NCBI GenBank assembly: GCA_965277495.1
Contig: OZ255824.1
Location: forward strand, 1,612,001-1,676,000
Length of the DNA: 64,000 bases
Source: CAHJXG01 sp965277495
GTDB lineage: Bacteria > Pseudomonadota > Alphaproteobacteria > Acetobacterales > Acetobacteraceae
Reading direction: 5' to 3'
Shown here: piece by piece, positions 44,001 through 51,666 of the stretch
How the letters are laid out: every line of letters begins with the position of its first letter
Position numbering within the stretch: position 1 is the stretch's first letter
Made by a program: the position numbers and the translations under genes
The notes under the pieces: generated by a model
The model's database searches: none
What the model saw: only the letters and a program-made list of their open reading frames with translations
Told to the model about the DNA's origin: nothing

Positions 44001-44462
44001 GACGAATACGAGGTCGCCCGCCTGCACGCCGCTGCCACCTATGGCGACGCGCCGGTGTTCCACATGGCGCCGCCGCTGCTCAGCCGTCCCGACCCGGCGA
44101 CCGGACGCCGCCGCAAGGTGAAAATCCCGGGCCGGATCGCGCTGCCGCTGTTCCGCGCCCTGCGCCACGGCAAGGCCCTGCGCGGGACCGTGTTCGACCC
44201 GTTCGGCTGGCAGGCCGACCGCCGGATGGAGCGCAGTTTGGCTGCCGAATACGAACGCGACGTGCGCCACGCGCTGGACCGCCTGCGCCCGGATACCCTT
44301 GGGCCCGCGACCGAGCTTGCTGCCTTGCCGCAGGACATCCGCGGTTTCGGCCCATTGAAGGCAGCGAGCCTCGATGCCGCCCGTCCGCGCCGGCAGGCGT
44401 TGCTGGATCGCCTGGATGCTCCCACGCTTAGTCGCGCAAAGGTTGGCGTAGCAGCCGAATAG
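41031..44462 (+). CDS. Indolepyruvate:ferredoxin oxidoreductase, fused subunits
   Basis: 1143-residue thiamine-diphosphate enzyme that oxidatively decarboxylates aryl-pyruvates (from Trp, Phe, Tyr) to aryl-acyl-CoA, reducing ferredoxin. It has an N-terminal pyrimidine-binding domain (SGYRGSPLGGLDQELWR), a TPP-binding segment with GDG at 488-490, a ferredoxin-like site CENCGDCTAQSNC at 626-638 followed by CNTDLSCLKGFCPSF, and the C-terminal gamma domain. This is the long single-chain form found in aerobic proteobacteria. An acyl-CoA dehydrogenase follows 43 bp downstream. Confidence 0.95.
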   Translation: MDIGFAATTTLDSRYVELDQPVLMTGTQALVRVLLEQARLDRAAGLRTGGLVSGYRGSPLGGLDQELWRREKLLVAQGVRFQPGLNEDLAATMLWGTQQIDTFPGKRVDGVFAMWYGKGPGVDRSADALRCANMIGTSRLGGVLAVSGDDHAAHSSVFPHQTDGIFESVQIPVLQPADVGEILEYGLAGIAMSRYAGLWVALKTIAETAEQSAVVTVPSIRTFVTPDRALPAHGLNLDPQLPWPAERAELERRMTDERLPAARAWARANRLDRLMHGRPGASIGIVTVGKAHHDAMHALRRLGLDAHPDIAVYKVALSWPLETEGVREFAQGKRAILVFEEKRANVEAQLRSALYNLADRPTVEGKLDQQGAPLLPATMELSPELAMAALGRLLRGCGIDVGETAAVVAPIRSPGLLTRAPTFCAGCPHGTSTRLPDGSFAMAGIGCHTMALTTSDGTKTFSQMGGEGVPWVGLSSFTDTPHMFANMGDGTYQHSGLLAIRQAVAAGAPMTYKILFNDAVAMTGGQPAEGGPTVLGIARQLAAEGVGLIAVVADDPARLPAAAELPPGTLRHGRDDLDAVQRRMREQPGVTAIIYDQVCATEKRRRRKRGKLAAAETRVVINERVCENCGDCTAQSNCIAIEPVETDHGRKRRISPTSCNTDLSCLKGFCPSFVTTKSDAPLAANAVDPAAEWAAREAELAASLPEPALADVGSPWRGLFAGIGGGGIVTCGAIVAMAAHLEGRQVSTLDFTGLAQKNGAVVSHVQIADAGLDVVRIPRGTADLLLAADLAVGSGPDVLGRCSAQAAVIGNLDLQAGSGFMRDRDLRVDAGLHRRAIGRATSVERSRFLHGSALSERLFGNAQAMNTLLLGIAWQQGLLPVGSGALMRAMELNGTAVALNRRAFLWGRILAVHPALADAIMADTAPAPDTLEAVIARREAELVEYQGPALAARFRALVDAARARETALAGAAGALTRAVAEGFFRVLAYKDEYEVARLHAAATYGDAPVFHMAPPLLSRPDPATGRRRKVKIPGRIALPLFRALRHGKALRGTVFDPFGWQADRRMERSLAAEYERDVRHALDRLRPDTLGPATELAALPQDIRGFGPLKAASLDAARPRRQALLDRLDAPTLSRAKVGVAAE

Positions 44463-44505
44463 CCCTTGCGGTAGGTTTGCGGGAACCAAGAGGAAGGAAC
44501 GCCTG

Positions 44506-45636
44506 ATGCTGGACCATACCGATCCCAGCGCCCTGATCGTCGAAGCCGCCCGCCGATTCGCCCAGGAGCGCCTTGCGCCGCATGCCGCCGCGCGCGAGCA
44601 GGCGTGCCGGATCGAGCCAGAGATCATCCGCGAGCTCGGCGAGATGGGTTTCCTCGGCGCCACCAACAGCGCCGATTGGGGCGGCAGCGAGATTGGCTAC
44701 GAGGCGTATGCCCAGGTCGTCGAGGAGATTGCGGCGGGCGACGGCTCGGTCTCCACGCTCGTAAGCGTGCACAACGCTCCGACCTGCGAGATTTTGGAAA
44801 AGTTCGGCACCGCGGACCAGAAGGAGCGCTGGCTGCGGCCGATGGCGAGCGGCGAGGCGGTGGGCAGCTTCGCGTTGACGGAGCCGGCGGCCGGGTCGGA
44901 CGCATCGGGGATCCGCACGCGGGCGGTGCGGACCAACAGCGGCTATGTCATCAACGGGTCGAAGCAGTTCATCTCGAACGCATCGTATGGGAAGACCACC
45001 ATCCTGTTCGCCGTAACGGACCCGGCGGCGGGAAAGAAGGGCATTTCCGCCTTTGTGGTGGCCAACGACACGCCGGGTTTTTCGGTGTCTCGGGTGGAGC
45101 ACAAGCTGGGGCAGAAGGCTTCCGATAGCTGCGCGCTGTCGTTCGACGACATGCAGGTGAGCGACGAGCAACGCATCGGCGACGAGGGCCAGGGTCTGAA
45201 GATCGCGCTGAGCACGCTGGAAAGCGGGCGCATCGGCATCGCGGCGCAGAGCGTTGGCATGGCACGGTCGGCGTTGGACTACGCGATCGGCTACGCCAAG
45301 GAGCGCAAGCAGTTCGGACGTCCGATCATCGAGCACCAAGCGGTGGGGTTCCGCCTGGTGGAGGCCAAGACCAAGCTCGCCGCGGCTCGGGAGCTAACCT
45401 TGCGCGCCGCGCGGCTGAAGGATGCCGGGCAGCCGGCGCTGGAGGCCGCGGCGATGGCCAAGCTATTTGCGTCCGAAGCAGCGGAAAGCATCTGCTCGGC
45501 TGCGATCCAGACCCTAGGCGGCTACGGCTATTTGGCAGACTACCCGGTCGAACGCATCTATCGCGACGTCCGGGTCTGCCAGATTTACGAAGGCACCTCC
45601 GACGTGCAGAAGATCATCCTGCAACGCATGTTGTAG
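44506..45636 (+). CDS. Acyl-CoA dehydrogenase
   Basis: 376-residue FAD enzyme that introduces the alpha-beta double bond in acyl-CoA. Motifs: FALTEPAAGSDASGIRT (FAD/substrate), EHKLGQKASDSCALSFDDM, YAKERKQFGRPIIEHQAV and the C-terminal base Glu362 in QIYEGTSDVQ. It lies downstream of the indolepyruvate oxidoreductase on the same strand, consistent with processing aryl-acyl-CoA or branched acyl-CoA thioesters. It converges on the response-regulator gene 16 bp later. Confidence 0.95.
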   Translation: MLDHTDPSALIVEAARRFAQERLAPHAAAREQACRIEPEIIRELGEMGFLGATNSADWGGSEIGYEAYAQVVEEIAAGDGSVSTLVSVHNAPTCEILEKFGTADQKERWLRPMASGEAVGSFALTEPAAGSDASGIRTRAVRTNSGYVINGSKQFISNASYGKTTILFAVTDPAAGKKGISAFVVANDTPGFSVSRVEHKLGQKASDSCALSFDDMQVSDEQRIGDEGQGLKIALSTLESGRIGIAAQSVGMARSALDYAIGYAKERKQFGRPIIEHQAVGFRLVEAKTKLAAARELTLRAARLKDAGQPALEAAAMAKLFASEAAESICSAAIQTLGGYGYLADYPVERIYRDVRVCQIYEGTSDVQKIILQRML

Positions 45637-45652
45637 GCTGCACCGGGACCGC

Positions 45653-46492
45653 TTAAGCCGACTTTGCCATTTGGAATTCCGGGACGGCAATCCTCGCGGC
45701 GGGGTCATCGACCGGCCACCTGAACTCTGGCCGCCGTTGCGCCGGGCGCTCAGGTGCGCGCATCCAATAGCCGGACCCGCGAATGCTCTGGATCAGCACA
45801 CCGCCATGTTCATCGGCCGGGAGTTTCTGCCGCAGGTTGAACACGAGCTGGTCGACGCTGCGGTCTTCGGCGCGCCACGGACGGCGCAGCGCCGCCTCCG
45901 ACAGGCGGTCGCGCGACACCGGCTTGCCTTCGGCGCGGGCGAGGGTCTCGAGCGCAGTGTATTCTGCCGAAGTGAGATTGAGCCGCCGTCCGTCCGGGGT
46001 GTGCACGCTGCGATGCTGCAGGTTGATCCGGATCGGCCCGACAGCCAAAGGAGCTTCGGCGCTGCTTCGGGCGGGCGAAGAGGCATTGCGGACGTTCACG
46101 CGGCGGTGCACCGACCGCACCCGTGCGATCATGTCCCGCAATGAGGGCGGCTTCGCCAGGTAGTCATCGGCGCCAAGTTCGAGGCAGGCGATCCGCGCCG
46201 CCTCATCCTCACGGGACGAGAGCACGATGACCCCGCTGTTGCGTGGCTCGACGAGTTGGCCGACCAGGGTGACGCTGTTCACGTCCGCCAGTCCAAGTCC
46301 GACAAGCAGGATGTCAGGCAGCAGCCGCGCCCTGAGTGCGAGGCCGGTCTCTCCGTCGCGGGCCCAGGTGACCTGTATGCCGGCCTGTTCCAAGCCGCCG
46401 ATGAAAGCGCGGACGGTCGCGACGTCCGACTCGATGAGCAGAACCTTAGGATCTACCAACGCGCCTTCTCTGGTCATTGCCGACACATCCAC
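45653..46492 (-). CDS. OmpR-type response regulator lacking the phosphoacceptor Asp
   Basis: 279 residues: receiver domain (about 15-130) and a winged-helix DNA-binding domain (about 155-250; LNLTSAEYTALETLARAEGKPVSRDRLSEAAL ... VDQLVFNLRQKL). In the receiver, the strand that should end in Asp reads PDILLVGLGLAD, placing Gly at residue 65. The acidic pocket survives partly (Glu21, Asp23), and Ser92/Ser93 and Lys114 are present. A regulator like this may work without phosphorylation. No cognate kinase is nearby. A short C-terminal extension follows the HTH. Confidence 0.9.
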   Translation of the reverse strand: MDVSAMTREGALVDPKVLLIESDVATVRAFIGGLEQAGIQVTWARDGETGLALRARLLPDILLVGLGLADVNSVTLVGQLVEPRNSGVIVLSSREDEAARIACLELGADDYLAKPPSLRDMIARVRSVHRRVNVRNASSPARSSAEAPLAVGPIRINLQHRSVHTPDGRRLNLTSAEYTALETLARAEGKPVSRDRLSEAALRRPWRAEDRSVDQLVFNLRQKLPADEHGGVLIQSIRGSGYWMRAPERPAQRRPEFRWPVDDPAARIAVPEFQMAKSA

Positions 46493-46644
46493 GATAATCT
46501 CCGGTCCTGAACTAAGCCGGACGTTATCACAAATCCGTGTGCTAGCAAGCGAATACTAACGAATAAATCGTTAACCCCTAAACATTCTTCAACCTTGAGT
46601 TATGTCAGCCTCAGGACGGGATAGGATGTTGCGTGTGCGCCGCG

Positions 46645-47736
46645 TCAGCGGCGGCGCGGGAACTGCACCATGCGGCCTTGTTCCTCGTCGAACAGCGCGT
46701 AGCTCGGCGCCATCAGCGCTTCCCGCAGGGTGAGCACGCGCGCAGTGCCGAACAGTTCCTCGCAGGCCTCGTGGCAGGCGCGCAGCCGGTAGTTCGGCAC
46801 CCGGGGCACCAGGTGATGCACGTGGTGGTAGCCTATGTTGCCGCTGAACCAGCGCAGCACTGCCGGCAGCTTGAGGAACGAACTGCCGCGGATGGCCGCG
46901 GTGATGGCGCTCCAATCGGCGCCGCGGGACCAATGGGCCTCCTCGAAGCGGTGCTGAATGCTGAACAGCCAGACGCCGATGATCGCGGCGACGGCGACGA
47001 CCGGCACCTGGATCAGCAGCACGGGCCAGACGCCGAGCGCCAGCACCATCCCGAACACGGCGATGCCGATCAGCGCGTTGGTCAGGTAAACGGCCTGCCG
47101 CTCGCGCACCCAGGCGCGCGGCGTCTCGAACGGCACCCGGTAGAGCACCAGGAACACCACCGGCGGAATGATGAAATGGGCAATGAGCGGGTGCCGTATG
47201 GTGCGGGCGAACCAGCGCTGTGCTGGCGGCATGGCCTCGTATTCCTTAACGGTGAGGCACGTCGAATAGATGTCCGTCGTCATGTCGCGCTGGTCGAGGT
47301 TGTTCCACATCGCGTGGTGCTGCGCATGATGGCGGCGCCAGTTGGTGAAGGGCGTCAGCGTCGCCAGGCTGCACAGCATGCCGACGACCAAGTTGGCGCG
47401 GCGCGACCGGAAGAATGCGCCATGCCCGCAATCGTGCTGGATGATGAACAGGCGCACCACGATCCCAGCAGTCGGCAGCACCAAAGCGAGGCTGAGCCAG
47501 GCCGAGAAATGATAGGCGACATACATGAGCGCCAGGAGGGCGGCATAGGCAGCGCCGGTCGAGGCGAACTGCCAGACGCTGTGGGCCAGGACCGGAGCCT
47601 GGAACGCGGCGGCCTTGCGCAGCAATGAGCGGCCCGGAACCCTCGAGCTTTTACCTTCGGAAGCGCTGTCCGCAGCCATCGCTGCAGCGGGCATTGAGGA
47701 ATGCGGCGCCGAATGAGACGCAGATGACATGATCAA
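46645..47736 (-). CDS. Membrane fatty acid desaturase
   Basis: 363-residue di-iron membrane desaturase. The three histidine boxes are HDCGH at 101-105, HHAQHH at 136-141 and HHVHH in YHHVHHLVPRVPNYRL. Four or more membrane helices are predicted. It introduces a double bond into an acyl chain or lipid; the regioselectivity is not readable. Starts at 47736 or the nearby ATG at 47730 are both possible. It stands alone between an intergenic region of 152 bp and the RlmI-like gene. Confidence 0.92.
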   Translation of the reverse strand: MIMSSASHSAPHSSMPAAAMAADSASEGKSSRVPGRSLLRKAAAFQAPVLAHSVWQFASTGAAYAALLALMYVAYHFSAWLSLALVLPTAGIVVRLFIIQHDCGHGAFFRSRRANLVVGMLCSLATLTPFTNWRRHHAQHHAMWNNLDQRDMTTDIYSTCLTVKEYEAMPPAQRWFARTIRHPLIAHFIIPPVVFLVLYRVPFETPRAWVRERQAVYLTNALIGIAVFGMVLALGVWPVLLIQVPVVAVAAIIGVWLFSIQHRFEEAHWSRGADWSAITAAIRGSSFLKLPAVLRWFSGNIGYHHVHHLVPRVPNYRLRACHEACEELFGTARVLTLREALMAPSYALFDEEQGRMVQFPRRR

Positions 47737-47850
47737 TTCCTACAGAAGCAGAGAATAAGGTGAGCATGCAGTAGGACGACCGCTGGCCGGTGCATCGCTA
47801 TAATTTGCACATAGCATCAAACTGTGGCGCGGCTTAGGAAATTCCAGCCT

Positions 47851-48864
47851 TCAAGCCAGGTTAATCAGCAGCGACTTCAGGTAGGCGCTCTCCGGTAAAC
47901 TGGGGTGAACCGGGTGATCGGGACCGGCCCCGCCGGCATGGACGATGCGGGCCTCGCGCTTTGCCCGGGCGAGCGCCGCAGTGACCTGTGCCGTGAACAG
48001 CTCGGACGGAGCGTGGTGGCTGCATGACGCCACGAACAGGAAACCGCCGGGCCGGACCAAAGGCGCTGCCAGCCGGGTCATGCGATGGTAGGCGCGCAGG
48101 CCGGCATCCTGGTCCTTGCGCGATTTAGCGAATGCTGGCGGGTCGCAGATGACGATGTCGAAGCGCTCGTTGGCGTCTGCCATCGCGCTCATGGTTTCGA
48201 ACGCATCGCCGCGCCGGGCCGAGACGCGGTCCTGCAGGCCGTTCGCGGCGGCCGCGTTGAGCGCATGGTCCAGCGCTGGCTGGCTGCTGTCCGCCAGCAC
48301 GACAGCTTCGGCCCCGGCGGCGGCGGCCCGCAGGCCGAAGGCGCCCGTGTGGCAAAATACGTCGAGCACGCGGGCGCCCCGGGCAAGGGCCGCGACCTGG
48401 CTCCGGTTGGGCCGCTGGTCGAAAAAGAAGCCGGTTTTCTGGCCCGACAGCGGGTCCACCGGGAAGCGCACCCCGCCCTCCTCTGCCACCGCCGCCGCGT
48501 CCGTGCCGTGCAGCAGGCCCACGGTTTGCGGCAGCCCTTCCTGCAGGCGCGCCGCGCTGTCGTTGCGGGCCACAATGGCGCGGAGCGGCAGCAATTCCAG
48601 CAATGCCGCGGCGATCTCGGGCAGCAGGCGGTCCATGCCGGCGGTGTTGGCCTGCAGCACCGCAACATCGCCGAAGCGGTCGACGATCAGGCCGGGCAGG
48701 CGGTCGGCCTCGGCGTGGACCAGGCGGTGATGCGTGCCGGGAGTGACCCGCGCACGCAGCTCCATCGCACTCCGGATCCGCGCCCGCACCCAGTCGATGC
48801 CGATCGGGGCGCCTGGATCGCGGTCAAGCAAGCGGGCGGCGATCAGGCTGTGCGGGTTGAACAT
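47851..48864 (-). CDS. RlmI-type rRNA methyltransferase, catalytic part
   Basis: 337 residues of a SAM-dependent methyltransferase of the RlmI/RlmK family (23S rRNA m5C). It has FNPHSLIAARLLDRD, the EEHI-like middle domain, SAM motif VLDVFCHTGAFGLRAAAAGA and the catalytic DIVICDPPAFAKSRKDQDAG plus PGGFLFVASCSHH. Relatives carry an N-terminal PUA domain; here that domain is encoded immediately upstream in the same frame but is separated by a TAG codon (48874-48876). Translation of this part would have to restart at ATG 48864. Confidence 0.85.
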   Translation of the reverse strand: MFNPHSLIAARLLDRDPGAPIGIDWVRARIRSAMELRARVTPGTHHRLVHAEADRLPGLIVDRFGDVAVLQANTAGMDRLLPEIAAALLELLPLRAIVARNDSAARLQEGLPQTVGLLHGTDAAAVAEEGGVRFPVDPLSGQKTGFFFDQRPNRSQVAALARGARVLDVFCHTGAFGLRAAAAGAEAVVLADSSQPALDHALNAAAANGLQDRVSARRGDAFETMSAMADANERFDIVICDPPAFAKSRKDQDAGLRAYHRMTRLAAPLVRPGGFLFVASCSHHAPSELFTAQVTAALARAKREARIVHAGGAGPDHPVHPSLPESAYLKSLLINLA

Positions 48865-48873
48865 GAATGCGCC

Positions 48874-49032
48874 CTAGCGCCAGCCGTCGTCGCCCTCGAT
48901 CCGCACCGGCGTGCCGGCGGGCCAGGTCCGATGCTCCGGCCGCATCGCGATCTCGTTGCTGAACGCCCAGGGGTGGCCGGCCTTCAGCCGTCGGTCCTGC
49001 TTGGGCAACAAGCGAAGCAAGGGGTGCGTCAT
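48874..49032 (-). pseudogene. N-terminal PUA-domain fragment of the RlmI-like gene
   Basis: 52 residues from ATG 49032: MTHPLLRLLPKQDRRLKAGH, PWAFSNEIAM and PAGTPVRIEGDDGWR, the usual PUA start of RlmI-like enzymes. An in-frame TAG at 48876-48874 then replaces what should be a residue before GAFMFNPHSL. The downstream catalytic part continues in the same frame only three codons later. A single base change from TTG (or another one-step codon) would restore a full ~393-residue enzyme. Mutation, read-through or sequencing error remain open. Confidence 0.8.
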
Positions 49033-49054
49033 CGCCGCCGGGCCATCAGCCGCG

Positions 49055-49465
49055 TCACCGGACGTAAACGCGGACCTCGCGCCCGGCGAGCCCCGCCTCG
49101 GGCCGGGCAAACAGGTGCACGCGGCCCGGCGGCACGCCTTGCGCGGCGATGGCGCGGGCGACAGCGGCGGCATCGGAGCTGGCTGCGGCGGCCTGGCCGT
49201 CGTCCGGCACGATGGCGACGACGTCGAACACCACGTCGGCTTTCCGGCTGCGGGCGGCAGTGACCGCTTGGCGCACCGCTTCCTGTGACGGTTGGCCCGG
49301 ATGCACCGTGAACAATGGCGGCGGACCCGAGGGCGCCGGCGCTGCCGCGCCAACGGGCGCCGGCGGAATGACCGGCACGGCCCCGGCCGTTGAATTAAAG
49401 GTGTTCTGGTCGATCAGCGTGCAACCGGGCAGCGCCGCCAGCAGGACAAGGATGCGGCGGATCAA
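49055..49465 (-). CDS. Small lipoprotein, hypothetical
   Basis: 136 residues. The lipobox LAALPGC gives a modified Cys at residue 15; a Pro/Ala-rich linker and an alpha/beta domain follow (HPGQPSQEAVRQAVTAARSRKADVVFDVVAIVPDDG ... GRVHLFARPEAGLAGREVRVYVR). The C-terminal domain resembles periplasmic domains of secretion or efflux-associated lipoproteins, but no family was recognised. Its ATG overlaps the class II aldolase stop (ATGA). Confidence 0.65.
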   Translation of the reverse strand: MIRRILVLLAALPGCTLIDQNTFNSTAGAVPVIPPAPVGAAAPAPSGPPPLFTVHPGQPSQEAVRQAVTAARSRKADVVFDVVAIVPDDGQAAAASSDAAAVARAIAAQGVPPGRVHLFARPEAGLAGREVRVYVR

Positions 49466-50244
49466 TGCCGGTAGTCCGGGGCCTCACGGTCAAGCGTGCG
49501 CTTGATGCTTTCGAGGTGGAGGCGCGCCGGCTCGTCCCCGGCCTCCTGCATCTGCCGTGCGGTTGCCGCGGCAACGGCGGCCGGCACCGGCTTCAGCGGG
49601 CGTCCGGTGGATAGCGCCAGGCGCTGCGCCTCGCACGCGCGTTCCAGGTAATAGAGGTCGTCCCACGCCTCGGCAATGCTGCGGCCCAGCACCATGATGC
49701 CGTGGTTGCGCATGAAGGCGACGTCGGCATCGCCCATGCTGGCGGCGATGCGGTCGCCCTCGGCCTCGTCCAGCGCCAGGCCGTTGTAGTTGTCGTCCAC
49801 CACGGTGCGCCCGTAAAACTTCAACGCGGACTGCCCGGCAAAGTGCAGCGGCTCCCCGTCCAGCATCGCCAGCGCCGTGGCGTTCGGCATGTGGGTGTGG
49901 AACGCTGCCCTGGCACGCGGCAGGCGCAGGTGGATGCGGGCGTGGATATAGAATGCGGTGGCCTCCGGCGTGCCGACGCCCTGCACGACATTGCCGTTGA
50001 AGTCGCACACCAGCAGGCGCGACGCCGTGACCTCGTTGAAGCCCCAGCCGTAGGGGTTCACCAGAAACAGCTCGTCCGACCCTGGGACCATGGCGGACAG
50101 GTGGTTGCAGATGCCCTCGTGCAGGCCCATCCGGCTGGCGGCGCGGAAGCACGCGGCGAGGTCCACCCGCGCCTGCCACACGGCCTCGCGGTCGAGGACC
50201 GTATTGCGCAGGATGGCGGGTGCGGTGGGCAAGGCTTGCGCCAT
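49462..50244 (-). CDS. Class II aldolase/adducin family protein
   Basis: 260 residues. Family features are NHLSAMVPGSDELFLVNPYGWGF, the zinc-binding histidines in FHTHMPNATALAML and the C-terminal FMRNHGIMVLGRSIAEAWDDLYYLERACEAQ. The group includes fuculose/ribulose-phosphate aldolases and decarboxylase-like relatives; substrate not assigned. ATG 50244 gives MAQALPTAPA; an upstream ATG at 50283 is possible but has no family similarity. It is divergent from the M20 amidohydrolase gene. Confidence 0.9.
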   Translation of the reverse strand: MAQALPTAPAILRNTVLDREAVWQARVDLAACFRAASRMGLHEGICNHLSAMVPGSDELFLVNPYGWGFNEVTASRLLVCDFNGNVVQGVGTPEATAFYIHARIHLRLPRARAAFHTHMPNATALAMLDGEPLHFAGQSALKFYGRTVVDDNYNGLALDEAEGDRIAASMGDADVAFMRNHGIMVLGRSIAEAWDDLYYLERACEAQRLALSTGRPLKPVPAAVAAATARQMQEAGDEPARLHLESIKRTLDREAPDYRH

Positions 50245-50326
50245 TGGGTCTCCAGGGCTTGCAGGCGGTCGGTTGCGGCGCATGATGGCCGCAATTGGTT
50301 AACACGACAATAATGGCAGGCAAGCT

Positions 50327-51580
50327 ATGAGCGCGACCAACCAGCGTATCGACGGCAAGCGGCTGTGGGACAGCTTGATGGCAATGGCCAAGATCGGCGC
50401 CACTGCGAAAGGCGGCGTGCGGCGGCTGGCGCTGAGCGATGTGGACCGTGCCGGGCGCGACCGGTTCCGGGCGGAGTGCGAGCAGGCCGGCCTGGCGGTG
50501 CGGGTCGACGCGATGGGCAACATGTTCGCGCGCCGCGCCGGGCAGGACCCGGGCCGCCTGCCCGTGCTGTTCGGCAGCCACCTCGACAGCCAACCGTCCG
50601 GCGGCAAGTTCGACGGCGCACTGGGGGTGTTGGCCGGATTGGAGGTCATGCGCAGCCTGAATGACCTCGGCATCACGACGGAGGCGCCGCTCGAGCTGGT
50701 GAACTGGACCGACGAGGAGGGCAGCCGCTTCGGCCACAGCCTGATGGGTTCCGGCGTATGGGCCGGCGTGTATGAGGAACCGGCGATGGAAGCGCTGACG
50801 GACATTCAGGGCATGACGGTCGGCGCGGCGCTGGACAGCATCGGCTACCGCGGCCCCGAACCCGCCCGCCCGTTCCCGGCAGACGCCTATTTCGAGCTGC
50901 ATATCGAGCAGGGGCCGGTGCTCGAGCGTGAGGGCAAGCAGATCGGCGTCGTTACCGGCGGGCAGGCGCAGGTCTGGTTCGACGCGGTCGCCACCGGGCA
51001 GGACAGCCACGCCGGTACGACGCCGCCCAGCACGCGGCGGGACGCGCTGGTCTGCGCCGCCAGGATCATCGACCTCGTGGACCGCATGATGCGGGCGCGC
51101 GGCGAGGACGGGCGCGGCACTGTCGGGCAACTGCAGGTCATGCCGAACAGCCGCAACGTGGTGCCCGGCGAGGTGCGGTTCAGCGTCGAGTTCCGCCACC
51201 CCGACGGCGGCGAGGTCGGACGCTTGGCGGCGCAATTCCCGCGCGAAGCCGGGTTCATCGCACGGGATTGCGGCGTGAAGCTCGATCTGCAGGAGCTGTT
51301 CCGCATCCCCGCCCAGCCATTCGACCCGGCCTGCGTCGACCTGGTGCGCCAAGCAGCCGCGCGCCTGGGGTTCTCCGCGCGGGAGATCGTGTCCGGCGCC
51401 GGCCACGACGCCGTGTATGTGGCGCGGCATGTGCCATCCGCGATGATCTTCACGCCCTGTAAAGACGGGCTAAGTCATAATGAGGCGGAGAGCATCGAAC
51501 CCGATGAGGCGGAGGCAGGCTGCCAGGTGCTGTTCGAGGCGGTGGTGGCGCGGGCGAACCGGGTGCTGGACCGGGTGTAG
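50327..51580 (+). CDS. M20-family N-carbamoyl/allantoate amidohydrolase
   Basis: 417-residue di-metal amidohydrolase of the AmaB/HyuC/AllC group, which hydrolyses N-carbamoyl-L-amino acids, allantoate or ureidoglycolate-type compounds. Metal ligands are visible in LFGSHLDSQPSGGKFDG, NWTDEEGSRFG, and FELHIEQGPVLE; the dimerisation (lid) domain lies between HAGTTP and the terminal SGAGHDAVYVARHVPSAMIFTPC. The true substrate cannot be decided between these. Single gene upstream of tkt. Confidence 0.92.
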   Translation: MSATNQRIDGKRLWDSLMAMAKIGATAKGGVRRLALSDVDRAGRDRFRAECEQAGLAVRVDAMGNMFARRAGQDPGRLPVLFGSHLDSQPSGGKFDGALGVLAGLEVMRSLNDLGITTEAPLELVNWTDEEGSRFGHSLMGSGVWAGVYEEPAMEALTDIQGMTVGAALDSIGYRGPEPARPFPADAYFELHIEQGPVLEREGKQIGVVTGGQAQVWFDAVATGQDSHAGTTPPSTRRDALVCAARIIDLVDRMMRARGEDGRGTVGQLQVMPNSRNVVPGEVRFSVEFRHPDGGEVGRLAAQFPREAGFIARDCGVKLDLQELFRIPAQPFDPACVDLVRQAAARLGFSAREIVSGAGHDAVYVARHVPSAMIFTPCKDGLSHNEAESIEPDEAEAGCQVLFEAVVARANRVLDRV

Positions 51581-51666
51581 CGCATATTCGCCGGGCTTGC
51601 CCGCGCGCTGCCCTGCCCGTATAGCGGCGTGCCCCGCGGCGCCTGCGCCGTGGCAGCGGAGGATTG

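Noticed and set aside
49490..51430. Long minus-strand frame (about 646 codons) over the M20 hydrolase and aldolase
   Set aside because: Antisense to or out of frame with well-supported enzymes; composition is that of a shadow frame.
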